Positions 26,284 through 36,577 are shown, counted from the first letter of the stretch. The stretch is 64,000 nt of DNA from Microbacter sp. GSS18 (GCA_029319145.1 CP119753.1:1302001-1366000); one strand, 5' to 3'. The notes: generated from the sequence alone by a model not told the origin. Numbers and translations: made by a program.

Positions 26284-28110
26284 GTGATCCAATTCGAAGT
26301 CCCTGCCATCGTCCCCGCGGATGCGGAGGCGAATGTCGCCGACCTGCTCGTCGAGCGGGTCCGCATCACCCCGGATCTGGCCTTGTTCGCCGTTCCCGAC
26401 GGAGCGGGCTGGCGCGACGTCAGCGCAGCCGAGTTCCAGCGGCAGGTGATCGCCCTGGCCAAGGGCTTCGTCGCGGGCGGCCTGACGCCCGGCGACAAGG
26501 TCGGCTTCATCGCCCGCACCACCTACGACTGGACGCTCGTGGACTTCGCGCTGTTCTATGCCGGCGCCGTGATGGTGCCCATCTACGAGACCAGCTCCTC
26601 CGCGCAGATCCAGTGGATCCTGTCGGACTCCGGCGCCGTGGCGTGCATCACCGAGACGCACGACCACTCCGAGCGTCTCGCCGCCGTCCGTGACGAGCTG
26701 CCCCTCGTCGGCAGCGTGTGGGAGATGCACGCCGGCGATCTCGACGAGCTCAAGACCAAGGGCGCCGACGTCGAGGACGCCGAGATCGAGCGCCGCCGCC
26801 AGCTGGCGAACGGGGCCGACATCGCGACCCTCATCTACACGTCGGGTTCGACCGGACGCCCCAAGGGCTGCGTGCTGACGCACGGCAACTTCGTCGAGCT
26901 GTCGCGCAACTCCGCGAAGGCCCTCGCCGAGGTCGTGGGGATGCCGGGTGCGTCGACGCTGCTGTTCATCACGACGGCGCACATCTTCGCGCGCTTCATC
27001 TCGATCCTCTCGATCCACTCCGGTGTCAAGACGGGGCACCAGCCCGACACGAAGCAGCTGCTGCCGGCACTCGGGTCGTTCAAGCCCACGTTCCTCCTGG
27101 CCGTGCCCCGCGTGTTCGAGAAGGTGTACAACTCGGCCGAGCAGAAGGCCGAGGCCGGCGGCAAGGGCAAGATCTTCCGCGCCGCCGCGCACACCGCGAT
27201 CGAGGTCTCGGCGCTGCAGGAGGCCGGCAAGAAGGTCCCCTTCTTCACCAAGATCAAGTTCGCGCTGTTCGACAAGCTCGTCTTCAGCAAGCTGCGCGAG
27301 GCGATGGGCGGCCGCGTGAAGTACGCGGTCTCGGGCTCGGCGCCGCTCGGCGAGCGCCTCGGCCACTTCTTCCACAGCCTCGGCATCACGATCCTCGAAG
27401 GCTACGGGCTGACCGAGACGACGGCGCCGGCGACGGTGAACCTCGCGCACAAGTCGAAGATCGGCACGGTCGGACCGGCGCTGCCGGGCGTCGGCATCCG
27501 TCTGGACGAGGACGGCGAGATCCAGGTGCGCGGCATCAACGTCTTCCGCGAGTACTGGCGCAACCCCGAGGCGACGGCTGAGGCCTTCGACGACGGCTGG
27601 TTCAAGACCGGCGACGTCGGCGCGTTCGACGACGACGGCTTCCTGCGCATCACCGGACGCAAGAAGGAGATCATCGTCACCGCGGGCGGCAAGAACGTCG
27701 CGCCGGCCGCGCTCGAGGACCCGATGCGCGCCGATCCCATCATCAGCCAGGTGGTCGTCGTGGGCGACCAGAAGCCGTTCATCTCGGCCCTCATCACGCT
27801 CGACTCCGAGATGCTGCCGACGTGGCTGGCGAACCAGCACCTGTCGGCCGACATGCCGCTCGCCGAGGCGGCGAAGCACCCCGCGGTGATCGCCGAGGTG
27901 CAGCGCGCCGTCGACCGGGCGAACAAGCACGTCTCGCGAGCCGAGTCGGTCCGCAAGTTCACGATCCTCCCCACCGAGTGGACCGAGGCCAGCGGCCACC
28001 TGACGCCGAAGATGAGCATCAAGCGCAACGTGATCCTGACCGATTTCGCCGCCGAGATCGACGAGATCTACAACGCTCCGGTGAGCACGACCAACGTCTC
28101 GATCCCGTAA
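26284..28110 (+). CDS. fadD: Long-chain fatty-acid--CoA ligase (AMP-forming)
   Basis: Acyl-CoA synthetase that activates fatty acids through an acyl-adenylate. 608 residues from GTG 26284, with GAAGGAG 5 nt upstream. Motifs: P-loop-like YTSGSTGRPKG near residue 185, GYGLTETTAP near 373, TGDVG with the conserved Asp near 443, GRKKEIIVTAGGKNVAP near 458, and a C-terminal lysine in HLTPKMSIKRN. It lacks a signal peptide and is expected to act at the cytoplasmic membrane face. A -10-like TAGAAT lies at 26233-26238. Its transcript ends at the hairpin at 28126-28155. Confidence 0.95.
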   Translation: MIQFEVPAIVPADAEANVADLLVERVRITPDLALFAVPDGAGWRDVSAAEFQRQVIALAKGFVAGGLTPGDKVGFIARTTYDWTLVDFALFYAGAVMVPIYETSSSAQIQWILSDSGAVACITETHDHSERLAAVRDELPLVGSVWEMHAGDLDELKTKGADVEDAEIERRRQLANGADIATLIYTSGSTGRPKGCVLTHGNFVELSRNSAKALAEVVGMPGASTLLFITTAHIFARFISILSIHSGVKTGHQPDTKQLLPALGSFKPTFLLAVPRVFEKVYNSAEQKAEAGGKGKIFRAAAHTAIEVSALQEAGKKVPFFTKIKFALFDKLVFSKLREAMGGRVKYAVSGSAPLGERLGHFFHSLGITILEGYGLTETTAPATVNLAHKSKIGTVGPALPGVGIRLDEDGEIQVRGINVFREYWRNPEATAEAFDDGWFKTGDVGAFDDDGFLRITGRKKEIIVTAGGKNVAPAALEDPMRADPIISQVVVVGDQKPFISALITLDSEMLPTWLANQHLSADMPLAEAAKHPAVIAEVQRAVDRANKHVSRAESVRKFTILPTEWTEASGHLTPKMSIKRNVILTDFAAEIDEIYNAPVSTTNVSIP

Positions 28111-28125
28111 GGGAGCGGATGCCGC

Positions 28126-28155
28126 AAGCCCCGGGCCCGTGAGGGTCCGGGGCTT
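28126..28155. terminator. Bidirectional hairpin between fadD and def
   Basis: 13-bp stem (28126-28138 with 28143-28155) containing one G-T wobble, with a 4-nt GTGA loop. It sits 15 nt after the fadD stop and 19 nt after the convergent def stop. No T-tract is present. Confidence 0.7.
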
Positions 28156-28174
28156 CGTCGTCGCGGTGCCGGTG

Positions 28175-28666
28175 TCAGAACCAGTCCGACTCGCGGACCT
28201 CTTTCATCGCCGCACGGCGGTCCTCGGGGCTGAGACGGCTCAGGTACAGCATGCCGTCGAGGTGGTCGGTCTCGTGCTGGAGCGCCTGGGCCATGAGACC
28301 CTCCCCCTCGAGCACGACCTCGTTCCCGTCGACGTCGATTCCGACGACCTTCGCCCACGGATACCGCAGCGCGTCGTGCCACAGTCCGGGGACCGACAGG
28401 CACCCCTCGCCGGTGGGGGTCGGCTCGCCGCGGACCTCGGTGACGACGGGGTTGAGGACGTAGCCGATGTCGCCGTCGATGTTGTAGCTGAACGCGCGCA
28501 GGTTCACCCCGATCTGCGGCGCCGCGACACCGGCGCGCCCGGGCAGCTCGACGGTGTCGAGGAGATCCTGTACGAGCGCGCGGACCCCATCGTCGATGTC
28601 GTCGATGGGCGCGCTCGGGGCGCGCAGGACGGGGTCGCCGAAGAGGCGGATGGAGCGTACTGCCAT
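28175..28666 (-). CDS. def: Peptide deformylase
   Basis: Metalloprotease-like enzyme that removes the N-formyl group from nascent proteins. 163 residues from ATG 28666. All three family motifs are present: GVAAPQIG (motif I, with Val for the usual Leu), EGCLSVPG (Cys metal ligand), and QHETDHLDG (HEXXH, two His ligands). The N-terminus [15 protein letters not shown] is canonical. It starts 8 nt after the stop of the MinD-like gene. An in-frame extension upstream is only a shadow of that gene. Translation may be coupled, as no strong SD is visible. Confidence 0.95.
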   Translation of the reverse strand: MAVRSIRLFGDPVLRAPSAPIDDIDDGVRALVQDLLDTVELPGRAGVAAPQIGVNLRAFSYNIDGDIGYVLNPVVTEVRGEPTPTGEGCLSVPGLWHDALRYPWAKVVGIDVDGNEVVLEGEGLMAQALQHETDHLDGMLYLSRLSPEDRRAAMKEVRESDWF

Positions 28667-28674
28667 GGCGGGGC

Positions 28675-30621
28675 CTACGCGGCCGTGGCCATGAGTCGCA
28701 GACCCTCGACCACGACGGCGGCCATCTCGCGGGCGGCCTCGCGTGTCGCCGGCGAGAGGTCGCGGAACGTGATCGCGCTGCCGGCGGCGATGTGCGCGTC
28801 GTACGGCATCCGCACCACCGCGCGCACGCGGCTGCGGAAGTGCCCCTCGAGCTCGTCGAGCCGCACCAGCGTCTGACCGGGCCGGGAGTTGTTGAGCACG
28901 ACGACCGAGCGACGGGCCAACTCGCCGTAGCCGTTCGTCTCGAGCCACGTCAGCGTCTCGGACGCCAGACGCGCCTCGTCGACGCTGAGTCCGGCGACGA
29001 TGACGAGCTGATCGGCGCGTGCGAGCGTCGCCTCCATGACGGAGTGGACGATGCCGGTTCCGGTGTCGGTGAGCACGAGCGAGTAGTAGTGCGCCGCGAG
29101 CGAGGCGACGCCGTCGTAGTCGTCGTCGCTGAACGCCTCGGCGACCCGCGGGTCGGAATCCGAGGCGATGACGTCCAGGCGGGTCTCGTCGCGCGCCACG
29201 ATCGACGACAGGTCGTTGTAGCCGACGACCTCGCCGCGCACCTTCGCCAGGTCGCGGACCGTCTTGCCGCTCGCGCGCGTGATGCGCTCCGACAGCGTGC
29301 CGCGGTCGGGGTTGGCGTCGATGGCGATGACGCGGTCGTCGCGGGCGTCGGCGAGGGCCATGCCCAGCAGCGTGGTGACGGTGGTCTTGCCGACGCCGCC
29401 CTTGCGCGAGAGCACCGGGACGAACCGGGCGCCGCCGGTCAGCGGGCCGGCGATGCGGCGGTCGAGCTCCTTGCGGGCGCGGGCGCGCTTGCTGTCGCCG
29501 AGGTTGATGCGGTGGCCGCTCAGGCGGTACACGAAGTGCTGCCATGCACCCTCGGGCTCGGGCCGCGCAGCGTGCGCCGGGTCGAGCAGACGATCGGCCG
29601 TCAGCAGGTCCGCGGTCTCACGGTCGGCCTCGAACTCCCCCAGGCGCTTCGAGGTCAGCGCGACCTCCGGGCGCGGCGTCACGACGCGCTCGACCGAGCG
29701 CGCGGGCTGCGGCGCGATGGCGCCGGTGTGCGCCTCGCGGCGCGTGGTCGCCCGGGGTGCGGCGGTCTCGTCGGGCTCGGGCGCCGTGGGCGTCGGCTCT
29801 TCGGTCACTTCGGTCTCCTCGGCCTCGATCGGCGCGGCGTGCGCGATCGTATCGGCGGAGTCGGCCGGCTCGGCGACCTCGGGCATCGCGTCGTGCTCCC
29901 CCGTGTCGACGACCTCGACCGCATCCGTGATGTCTTCGTCAGCGTACGGCGCCGGAGCATCCGCTGCCACCGGCACTTCGCCCGTGGTCTCGACGATCTC
30001 GGCCTCGGCCCACGTCGAACCGCCCTGCAGCCACCGCTGAGCGAGCACGTGGACGTCCAGCGGCTCCTCGCCCGCCGGCTCCGGCTCGGACTGCTCGGGA
30101 GCGGAGGCCGAGGGCTCGGGCTCGTCGGCGACGCCGAGAGAGGCGTCGTCGGGCTCGCCGGCGTCCGCGAAGGTGCCGTCGAGGCCGTCGGCGTCCGCGG
30201 GGGCCTCGGCCACCGCCGGCTCCGGCTGGTGCTCCCCCATCGCGGCCTCGTCGTACGCGTCCGGCGCGGGGACAGACTCGTCGTACGCGTCCGGCGCGGG
30301 GGCATCCTCCCCGGGGGTCCACACGGACGCGGCGTCGTCGGCACCGTCGTCGTCGGGTTCGATCGACGCCTCGACGGCGGGCTCGTCCACCGCCGGCGTC
30401 GACCCGTCGTCGGCGTAGGGCATCTCGTCGCCGATCACGTCGTCGTCGTCATCGAGGTCGTGGTCGGCCTCGCCCGGGATCGAGACGCTGAGACCGGCGC
30501 CGCCGCCGAGGAACCCGATCGAGGTGGTGTCGACGCCCGCGGTGTCGGCGAGCACGCCGTTCTCGATCTCGTCGTCGGGGCGGTTGTCGGGGTGGTCAGG
30601 CGTCAAAGCGGGAGTCTCCAA
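28675..30621 (-). CDS. MinD/ParA-like ATPase with long acidic N-terminal region
   Basis: 648 residues. The N-terminal 370 or so residues are acidic and Pro/Ala/Glu-rich, likely disordered, with a tandem 10-residue repeat carrying PAPDAYDE. The C-terminal P-loop ATPase domain starts near residue 400: [12 protein letters not shown] is the deviant Walker A with the signature Lys, and [13 protein letters not shown] and [13 protein letters not shown] follow. Such architectures resemble the EspI-like or MinD-like ATPases of actinobacteria, some of which act in type VII secretion. No ESX genes are visible here, so the function is unassigned. def follows 8 nt downstream; pyc ends 44 nt upstream. Confidence 0.85.
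   Translation of the reverse strand: METPALTPDHPDNRPDDEIENGVLADTAGVDTTSIGFLGGGAGLSVSIPGEADHDLDDDDDVIGDEMPYADDGSTPAVDEPAVEASIEPDDDGADDAASVWTPGEDAPAPDAYDESVPAPDAYDEAAMGEHQPEPAVAEAPADADGLDGTFADAGEPDDASLGVADEPEPSASAPEQSEPEPAGEEPLDVHVLAQRWLQGGSTWAEAEIVETTGEVPVAADAPAPYADEDITDAVEVVDTGEHDAMPEVAEPADSADTIAHAAPIEAEETEVTEEPTPTAPEPDETAAPRATTRREAHTGAIAPQPARSVERVVTPRPEVALTSKRLGEFEADRETADLLTADRLLDPAHAARPEPEGAWQHFVYRLSGHRINLGDSKRARARKELDRRIAGPLTGGARFVPVLSRKGGVGKTTVTTLLGMALADARDDRVIAIDANPDRGTLSERITRASGKTVRDLAKVRGEVVGYNDLSSIVARDETRLDVIASDSDPRVAEAFSDDDYDGVASLAAHYYSLVLTDTGTGIVHSVMEATLARADQLVIVAGLSVDEARLASETLTWLETNGYGELARRSVVVLNNSRPGQTLVRLDELEGHFRSRVRAVVRMPYDAHIAAGSAITFRDLSPATREAAREMAAVVVEGLRLMATAA
30247..30301. 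repeat. 25-bp tandem repeat within the MinD-like gene
   Basis: Two identical 25-nt copies (30247-30271 and 30277-30301) at a 30-nt period encode two consecutive 10-residue units that share PAPDAYDE. In-frame period suggests copy-number variation of the disordered region without frameshift. Confidence 0.9.
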
Positions 30622-30665
30622 ATGTTCGACGGGCGCGCATCACGAGGTGAAGGCCGCCGTACAGG

Positions 30666-33600
30666 CTACTGTGCGGGACGTATCACGACCAAAAGATCGC
30701 CCGCCTCCACCTGCTGCGTGCCGGCGATCGCGACGCGCTCGATGACGCCGTCGACGGGTGCGGTGATGGCCGCCTCCATCTTCATGGCCTCGATCGACGC
30801 GATCGGCTGGCCGGCCGTGACCGTGTCGCCGACCGCGGACTTGAGCGTCACGACGCCCGAGAACGGCGCGGGGACCTGGCCCGGGATCGTCGTGTCCGCC
30901 TTCTCGGCGTGGTGCGACTCGACCGTGATGCTGCGGTCGCGCACGAACACCGGGCGAAGCTGCCCGTTGAGGGTCGTCATGACGGTGCGCATGCCCTTGT
31001 CGTCGGCTTCGCCGATGGCCTCGAGACCCACGAACAGCTGCACGCCGCGCTCGATCTCGACGACGTGCTCTGAGCCGACGCCCAGTCCGTACAGGTAGTC
31101 GACGGTGTCGAGGACGCTCAGGTCCCCGAATGCCTCGCGGGCCTCGTGGAACGACCGCGTGGGCGCCGGGAAGAGCAGCCGGTTGAGCATGTCGCGGCGC
31201 GACGCGGCGTCTCCCGAGAGCGCAGTGCTCTCGTCCTCGGTGATCGGGGTGACCGCGATGTCGACCGTGCGACCCTCGAGCACCTTCGAGCGGAAGGGCT
31301 CGGGCCAGCCGCCGGGGAGGTCCCCGAGCTCGCCGGCCATGAAGCCGACGACCGAGTCGGGCACGTCGTACTTGTGGGGGTTCTCCTCGAAGTCGGCGGG
31401 GTCGGCCTTGACGGCCGCGAGGTGCAGAGCGAGGTCGCCCACGACCTTCGACGAGGGGGTGACCTTCGGCACACGGCCGAGGATGCGGTTCGCCGCGGCG
31501 TACATGTCCTCGATGAGCTCGAAGTCCTCGGCGAGGCCCAGCGCGATCGCCTGCTGGCGCAGGTTCGACAGCTGGCCGCCGGGGATCTCGTGGTGGTACA
31601 CGCGTCCGGTGGGTCCGGGAAGACCCGATTCGAACGGCCGGTACATGTGGCGCACGGCCTCCCAGTACGGCTCGAGGTCCGACACGGCGCCCAGGTCGAG
31701 TCCGGTGTCGCGCTCGGTGTTCGACAGCGCCGCCACCAGCGACGACAGCGACGGCTGGCTCGTGGTGCCCGACATGGGGGCGGATGCCGCGTCCACGGCG
31801 TCGGCGCCTGCGGCCGAGGCGGCCAGCAGCGTCGCGAGCTGCCCGCCGGCGGTGTCGTGCGTGTGGACGTGCACCGGCAGGTCGAACCGCTCGCGCAGCG
31901 CCGCGACGAGCTTCGCCGCGGCGGCCGGGCGCAGCAGGCCCGCCATGTCCTTGATCGCCAGCACGTGGGCCCCCGCCTCGACGATCTGGTCGGCCAGGCG
32001 CAGGTAGTAATCCAGCGTGTAGAGGTCCTCGTCGGGGCTCAGCAGGTCGCCGGTGTAGCAGACGGCGACCTCGGCGACGGCGGTGCCGGTCTTCAGCACC
32101 GCGTCGATCGCCGGCCGCATCTGCGACACATCGTTGAGCGCGTCGAAGATGCGGAAGATGTCGACGCCGCTCGCGGCGGCCTCGTGCACGAAGGCATCCG
32201 TGACCTCGGTCGGGTACGGCGTGTAGCCGACCGTGTTGCGTCCGCGCAGCAGCATCTGGATCGCGACATTCGGCAGCGCCTCGCGCAGCTTGTCGAGGCG
32301 CTCCCACGGGTCCTCGCCGAGGAAGCGCAGCGCGACGTCGTACGTCGCCCCGCCCCAGGCCTCGACCGACAGCAGCTGGGGCGTCATGCGGGCGACGTAC
32401 GGCGCGACGGCGACGAGGTCCTTCGTGCGCACGCGCGTCGCCAGCAGCGACTGGTGCGCGTCGCGGAACGTCGTCTCGGTGACGGCGAGGGCGGTCTGCT
32501 CGCGCAGGCTCTTGGCGAAGCCGGCGGGTCCCAGCTCGAGGAGCTTCTGGCGCGAGCCGGCCGGGGGCTCGCTCAGCAGGTCGATCTTCGGCAGCTTCTC
32601 GCGCGGGTCGATCGTGACCGGGTTCTCGCCGTGCGGCTTGTTGACGGTCGCGTCCACGAGCCAGTTGAGGATCTTCGTGCCGCGGTCCTTGGACTCGCGT
32701 CCGGCGAGCAGCTCGGGGCGCTCGTCGATGAAGGACGTGGAGATGTCGCCCGCGACGAAGGCGTCGTCGTCGAGGACGGCCTGCAGGAACGGGATGTTGG
32801 TGGACACACCGCGGATGCGGAACTCCGCCAGCGCGCGTCGGGCGCGCAGCACGGCGGCGTGGAAGTCGCGCCCGCGGCACGTGAGCTTCGCGAGCATCGA
32901 GTCGAAGTGCGGGCTGATCTGCGAACCTGCGGCCGTCGTGCCGCCGTCCAGGCGGATGCCCGCCCCGCCCGGCGACCGGTAGGTCGTGATCTTGCCGGTG
33001 TCGGGGCGGAAGCCCTGCGTCGGGTCCTCGGTGGTGATGCGGCACTGCAGGGCGGCACCGCGGAGGCGGATGTTCTCCTGCGCGAGCCCGAGCTCGGCGA
33101 GGGTCTGGCCGGCGGCGATGCGCATCTGCGACTGCACGAGGTCGACGTCGGTGACCTCCTCGGTCACGGTGTGCTCGACCTGGATGCGCGGGTTCATCTC
33201 GATGAAGACGACCTCGCCGGTGCGCGGCCCCGCCGTCTCGAGCAGGAACTCCACCGTCCCGGCGTTCTCGTAGCCGATCGACTTCGCGAACGCGATGGCG
33301 TAGCGGTGCAGGTCCTCGCGGATGTCGTCGGACAGGTTCTGCGCCGGCGCGATCTCGATGACCTTCTGGTGGCGCCGCTGCACCGAGCAGTCGCGCTCGA
33401 AGAGGTGGATGGTCTCGCCGGCCTTGTCGGCGAGCACCTGCACCTCGACGTGTCGGGGACGCTGCACGGCCTGCTCGAGGAACACGCGCGGGTCGCCGAA
33501 GGCGCTGTCGGCCTCTCGCATCGCCTCGGCCAGGGCCGGGGGCAGCTCTGCCTTCAGCTCGACGCGGCGCATGCCGCGCCCGCCGCCGCCGGCGACGGCC

Positions 33601-34073
33601 TTGACGAAGATCGGGAACCCGATGTCGTCGGCCTGCGCCACCAGCGCGTCGACGTCGTCGGAGGCCTCGGTCGAGCGCAGCACCGGAACGCCCGCGGCGA
33701 TCGCGTGCTGCTTGGCGGTGACCTTGTTGCCGGCCATCTCGAGCACGCTCGATGCCGGGCCGATGAAGGCGATGCCGTGCGCAGCGGCCTTCGCGGCGAG
33801 GTCGGGATTCTCCGACAGGAATCCGTACCCGGGGTAGATCGCGTCGGCGCCGCTCTCGAGCGCGACGCGGATGATCTCGTCCACGTCGAGGTAGGCGCGG
33901 ACCGGATGCCCCTCCTCGCCGATCTGGTACGCCTCGTCCGCTTTCAGGCGGTGGAGCGAGTATCGGTCTTCGTAGGGGTAGACGGCGACGGTGCGCGCAC
34001 CGAGCTCGTAGGCGGCTCGGAAGGCGCGGATCGCGATCTCACCACGGTTGGCAACAAGGATCTTTCGGAACAT
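30666..34073 (-). CDS. pyc: Pyruvate carboxylase
   Basis: Biotin-dependent anaplerotic enzyme converting pyruvate, bicarbonate and ATP to oxaloacetate. 1135 residues, the full single-chain length. Domains: biotin carboxylase (about 1-455, starting FRKILVANRGEIAIRAF, with the GGGGRGM glycine loop and FIEMNPRIQVEHT), carboxyltransferase (about 530-810, with the TFRDAHQSLLATR signature), an allosteric linker, and C-terminal biotinyl domain with EAMKMEAAI (biotinylated Lys near 1101). ATG 34073 with GAGG 5 nt upstream is preferred; GTG 34079 adds two residues. Divergent from parA. Confidence 0.97.
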   Translation of the reverse strand: MFRKILVANRGEIAIRAFRAAYELGARTVAVYPYEDRYSLHRLKADEAYQIGEEGHPVRAYLDVDEIIRVALESGADAIYPGYGFLSENPDLAAKAAAHGIAFIGPASSVLEMAGNKVTAKQHAIAAGVPVLRSTEASDDVDALVAQADDIGFPIFVKAVAGGGGRGMRRVELKAELPPALAEAMREADSAFGDPRVFLEQAVQRPRHVEVQVLADKAGETIHLFERDCSVQRRHQKVIEIAPAQNLSDDIREDLHRYAIAFAKSIGYENAGTVEFLLETAGPRTGEVVFIEMNPRIQVEHTVTEEVTDVDLVQSQMRIAAGQTLAELGLAQENIRLRGAALQCRITTEDPTQGFRPDTGKITTYRSPGGAGIRLDGGTTAAGSQISPHFDSMLAKLTCRGRDFHAAVLRARRALAEFRIRGVSTNIPFLQAVLDDDAFVAGDISTSFIDERPELLAGRESKDRGTKILNWLVDATVNKPHGENPVTIDPREKLPKIDLLSEPPAGSRQKLLELGPAGFAKSLREQTALAVTETTFRDAHQSLLATRVRTKDLVAVAPYVARMTPQLLSVEAWGGATYDVALRFLGEDPWERLDKLREALPNVAIQMLLRGRNTVGYTPYPTEVTDAFVHEAAASGVDIFRIFDALNDVSQMRPAIDAVLKTGTAVAEVAVCYTGDLLSPDEDLYTLDYYLRLADQIVEAGAHVLAIKDMAGLLRPAAAAKLVAALRERFDLPVHVHTHDTAGGQLATLLAASAAGADAVDAASAPMSGTTSQPSLSSLVAALSNTERDTGLDLGAVSDLEPYWEAVRHMYRPFESGLPGPTGRVYHHEIPGGQLSNLRQQAIALGLAEDFELIEDMYAAANRILGRVPKVTPSSKVVGDLALHLAAVKADPADFEENPHKYDVPDSVVGFMAGELGDLPGGWPEPFRSKVLEGRTVDIAVTPITEDESTALSGDAASRRDMLNRLLFPAPTRSFHEAREAFGDLSVLDTVDYLYGLGVGSEHVVEIERGVQLFVGLEAIGEADDKGMRTVMTTLNGQLRPVFVRDRSITVESHHAEKADTTIPGQVPAPFSGVVTLKSAVGDTVTAGQPIASIEAMKMEAAITAPVDGVIERVAIAGTQQVEAGDLLVVIRPAQ

Positions 34074-34131
34074 GCTCACCTCGCGGACGGCGTTGGGGGC
34101 GGGCTGAGTGTGCTCTCAGCCTAGGGGACGG

Positions 34132-34137
34132 TAACGT
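34132..34137 (+). promoter_or_regulatory. Leaderless -10 box of orphan parA
   Basis: TAACGT ends 8 nt before GTG 34146; no SD. On the other strand of the same 72-nt gap, TAGGCT (complement of 34117-34122) is a candidate -10 for pyc. Confidence 0.45.
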
Positions 34138-34145
34138 GGTGGCTT

Positions 34146-34955
34146 GTGCACGTGCTCTCGGTCAGCTCCCTCAAGGGCGGCGTCGGCAAGACGACCGTGA
34201 CGCTGGGCCTCGCCTCCGCGGCGTTCGCCCGAGGCGTCAGGACTCTCGTCGTCGATCTCGACCCGCAGTCAGATGTCTCGACCGGAATGGACGTCGGCGT
34301 CGCCGGACGCCTGAACGTCGCGGACGTCCTGGAGAATCCCAAGGAGAAGACCGTCCGCCAGGCCATCACGACGTCCGGCTGGACGAAGGTGCATCCCGGC
34401 ACGATCGACCTCATGATCGGCAGCCCGTCGGCCATCAACTTCGACGGACCGCACCCGAGCGTGCGCGACGTGTGGAAGCTCGAGGAGGCGCTCGCGACCA
34501 TCGAGCCCGAGTACGACCTCGTGCTGATCGACTGCGCCCCGTCGCTGAATGCGCTCACGCGCACCGCGTGGGCGGCCTCGGACCGCGTCATCGTCGTGAC
34601 CGAGCCCGGGCTCTTCTCCGTCGCCGCCGCCGACCGGGCGCTGCGCGCCATCGAGGAGATCCGCCGCGGACTCTCCCCCCGCCTCCAGCCGCTGGGCATC
34701 GTGGTCAACCGTGTGCGCCCGCAGTCGATCGAGCACCAGTTCCGCATCAAGGAGCTGCGCGACATGTTCGGTCCGCTCGTGCTGTCGCCGCAGCTGCCCG
34801 AGCGCACGTCGCTGCAGCAGGCGCAGGGCGCCGCCAAGCCCCTGCACATCTGGCCCGGCGACTCCGCGCAGGAGCTCGCCGCCGACTTCGATTCGCTGCT
34901 GGACCGCGTCATGCGCACCGGCCGCATCCCCCAGCCGGGCGAGGCCCGCGCCTAG
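34146..34955 (+). CDS. ParA/Soj-family ATPase (orphan, no parB nearby)
   Basis: 269 residues. Deviant Walker [13 protein letters not shown] near residue 10-21 with signature Lys, Walker A' VDLDPQSDVSTG near 38-49, and Walker B VLIDCAPSLNALT near 126-138. This identifies a partition-type ATPase that dimerises on DNA or membrane. No parB or parS-like cluster is seen, so it is probably not the chromosomal ParA of the origin region. It may position another cargo. The start is a GTG with a leaderless -10. The last bases overlap the convergent membrane protein gene: the two stops share CTAG. Confidence 0.88.
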   Translation: MHVLSVSSLKGGVGKTTVTLGLASAAFARGVRTLVVDLDPQSDVSTGMDVGVAGRLNVADVLENPKEKTVRQAITTSGWTKVHPGTIDLMIGSPSAINFDGPHPSVRDVWKLEEALATIEPEYDLVLIDCAPSLNALTRTAWAASDRVIVVTEPGLFSVAAADRALRAIEEIRRGLSPRLQPLGIVVNRVRPQSIEHQFRIKELRDMFGPLVLSPQLPERTSLQQAQGAAKPLHIWPGDSAQELAADFDSLLDRVMRTGRIPQPGEARA

Positions 34956-36472
34956 CGCTCCCGCGCGGCCGCTTCGTCGGCGGCGTCAGGACGGGATCCA
35001 GCGGCAGCCTGGCCCGGCGACTCGCCGACGGCGGTCTCACGCTCGGCGGCGCGCGTCATCGCGAACGCGACGACCAGCGCCAGGACCACACCGACCCCGA
35101 GCAGTCCGATGCTGCCCCAGCCGAGGACCGGGAACGCGTCCCCCTGGGGCGCGGCGGCGCCGTCGGCCCGCAGCTCGGCCGCCCGCAGCTGCAGCGCCAC
35201 GAGCACCGTCCGGATCGCGGCCCATATCGCGAACAGCCAGGGCGCGCGCCGCGGCCGCAGCAGGGCGAGCGCCATCAGGGGCGCCGCGAAGGGCGTGATC
35301 GTGAACAGGTACCGCGAGTTCCACCCGCCGCCGCCCGCGACGTACAGCACCACCGTGAGTCCCATGCCCGCGAAGACCGCGAGGATCGTCCCGAGGACGA
35401 GGATGCGCTCGATCCGGTGCTCGGGACGACGGACCAGACCCACGACGCACAGCGCTATCCCGGCTGCCAGCGGCACCACGAACAGCAGGAGCGTCCACCA
35501 CGTCCCGTCGCGCAGGAAGGGCAGGTCGGCGTAGGAGTCGATCGAGTACTGCTGGAGCATCTTCGACCAGAAGCCCCGGTCCAGCGCGACCTCGAGCGGC
35601 GGCCGCCGCACACGGCCGAGGTTCTCGATCACCCAGTCGTCGCCGCGGCGGCCGCTGATGTTCCCGGTGATCGAGATGTTGCGCAGGTAGAACCATCCGT
35701 TCAGCGCCGCGATCGCCGCGACCCCCACGCCCGCGACGGCCAGGGCACGCACGAGCGGCAGGAGCTTGAACAGGGCCGCCACGACGGGTACGCCGAGGAA
35801 CAGCAGCATCATCGGCAGGACGCCGAAGCGCGACCCGACGGCGGCCGCGGCCGACAGCGCGATCCCGATGCCGTTGCCCCAGGACGGCACACGCAGGAAG
35901 CGCAGCAGGAACAGGAAGGCAAGCGCCGCGAACAGCACGGCGGGCTTGTCGTTGTAGACCGCCCCGCCGATCCCGACGAAGTGCGTCGCGAGCGCCACGA
36001 CGACGGCGGATGCGAGTCCGACGGCGGGCACGGACGGGAACATCCGGCGGCCGATCGCACGCACCGTGTAGACCATCGCCACCGACAGCGGAAGCATCGA
36101 CAGACGGGCGGCGAAGTCCGCTTCGACGACCATCCCCGCGTCGACGAGAGGCCCGACGATCGGCGCGAGGACGATGTAGAAGTACGGCGGATGCATCCAC
36201 GTCCACTGAATGGGCGCGCTGAACCCGACCTCGTTGCCCAGCACCAGCGGATCCCCCCTGACCGGGAGCTCCCCCTGCCAGATCCGCAGGGCATGGTCGA
36301 CGTGGGCGGCTTCGTCGTAGCTCAGATAGGGCGCCGAGCCCAGCGCCATGGCGAGCGGACCCCCGATCGCGACCAGGACGAGGGCGACGTGTTCGAGGAC
36401 CCTCAGCCACGTGCGCGACGCGGTGATCGGTCGATCGGGTGTCTCCGGCATCCAGCCCCCAGCGCTCGGCAT
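34952..36472 (-). CDS. GT-C fold polytopic membrane glycosyltransferase-like protein
   Basis: 506 residues, about ten to twelve membrane helices. The first extracytoplasmic loop has SYDEAAHVDHALRIWQGELP, the DE-type acidic motif of GT-C/PMT-like polyprenyl-phosphate sugar transferases. A second aromatic loop WTWMHPPYFYIVLAP follows. The acceptor is unknown; cell-wall glycan or protein O-glycosylation are possibilities. The C-terminal tail is Ala/Glu/Arg-rich and cytoplasmic. Start choice between ATG 36472 and 36451 is open. It converges with parA, sharing a CTAG at the stops. No wall-glycan cluster is adjacent, so the function remains inferred. Confidence 0.78.
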   Translation of the reverse strand: MPSAGGWMPETPDRPITASRTWLRVLEHVALVLVAIGGPLAMALGSAPYLSYDEAAHVDHALRIWQGELPVRGDPLVLGNEVGFSAPIQWTWMHPPYFYIVLAPIVGPLVDAGMVVEADFAARLSMLPLSVAMVYTVRAIGRRMFPSVPAVGLASAVVVALATHFVGIGGAVYNDKPAVLFAALAFLFLLRFLRVPSWGNGIGIALSAAAAVGSRFGVLPMMLLFLGVPVVAALFKLLPLVRALAVAGVGVAAIAALNGWFYLRNISITGNISGRRGDDWVIENLGRVRRPPLEVALDRGFWSKMLQQYSIDSYADLPFLRDGTWWTLLLFVVPLAAGIALCVVGLVRRPEHRIERILVLGTILAVFAGMGLTVVLYVAGGGGWNSRYLFTITPFAAPLMALALLRPRRAPWLFAIWAAIRTVLVALQLRAAELRADGAAAPQGDAFPVLGWGSIGLLGVGVVLALVVAFAMTRAAERETAVGESPGQAAAGSRPDAADEAAARER

Positions 36473-36577
36473 GCGGCGACCACGCGCCGTTCGGCGCGAC
36501 CAGCATAGCGACGCGCGCCACGGCGCCGGGAACGGCTGTGGACGGCGACGGGGAACGTCGCCGGGCCGGTCGCCGCC

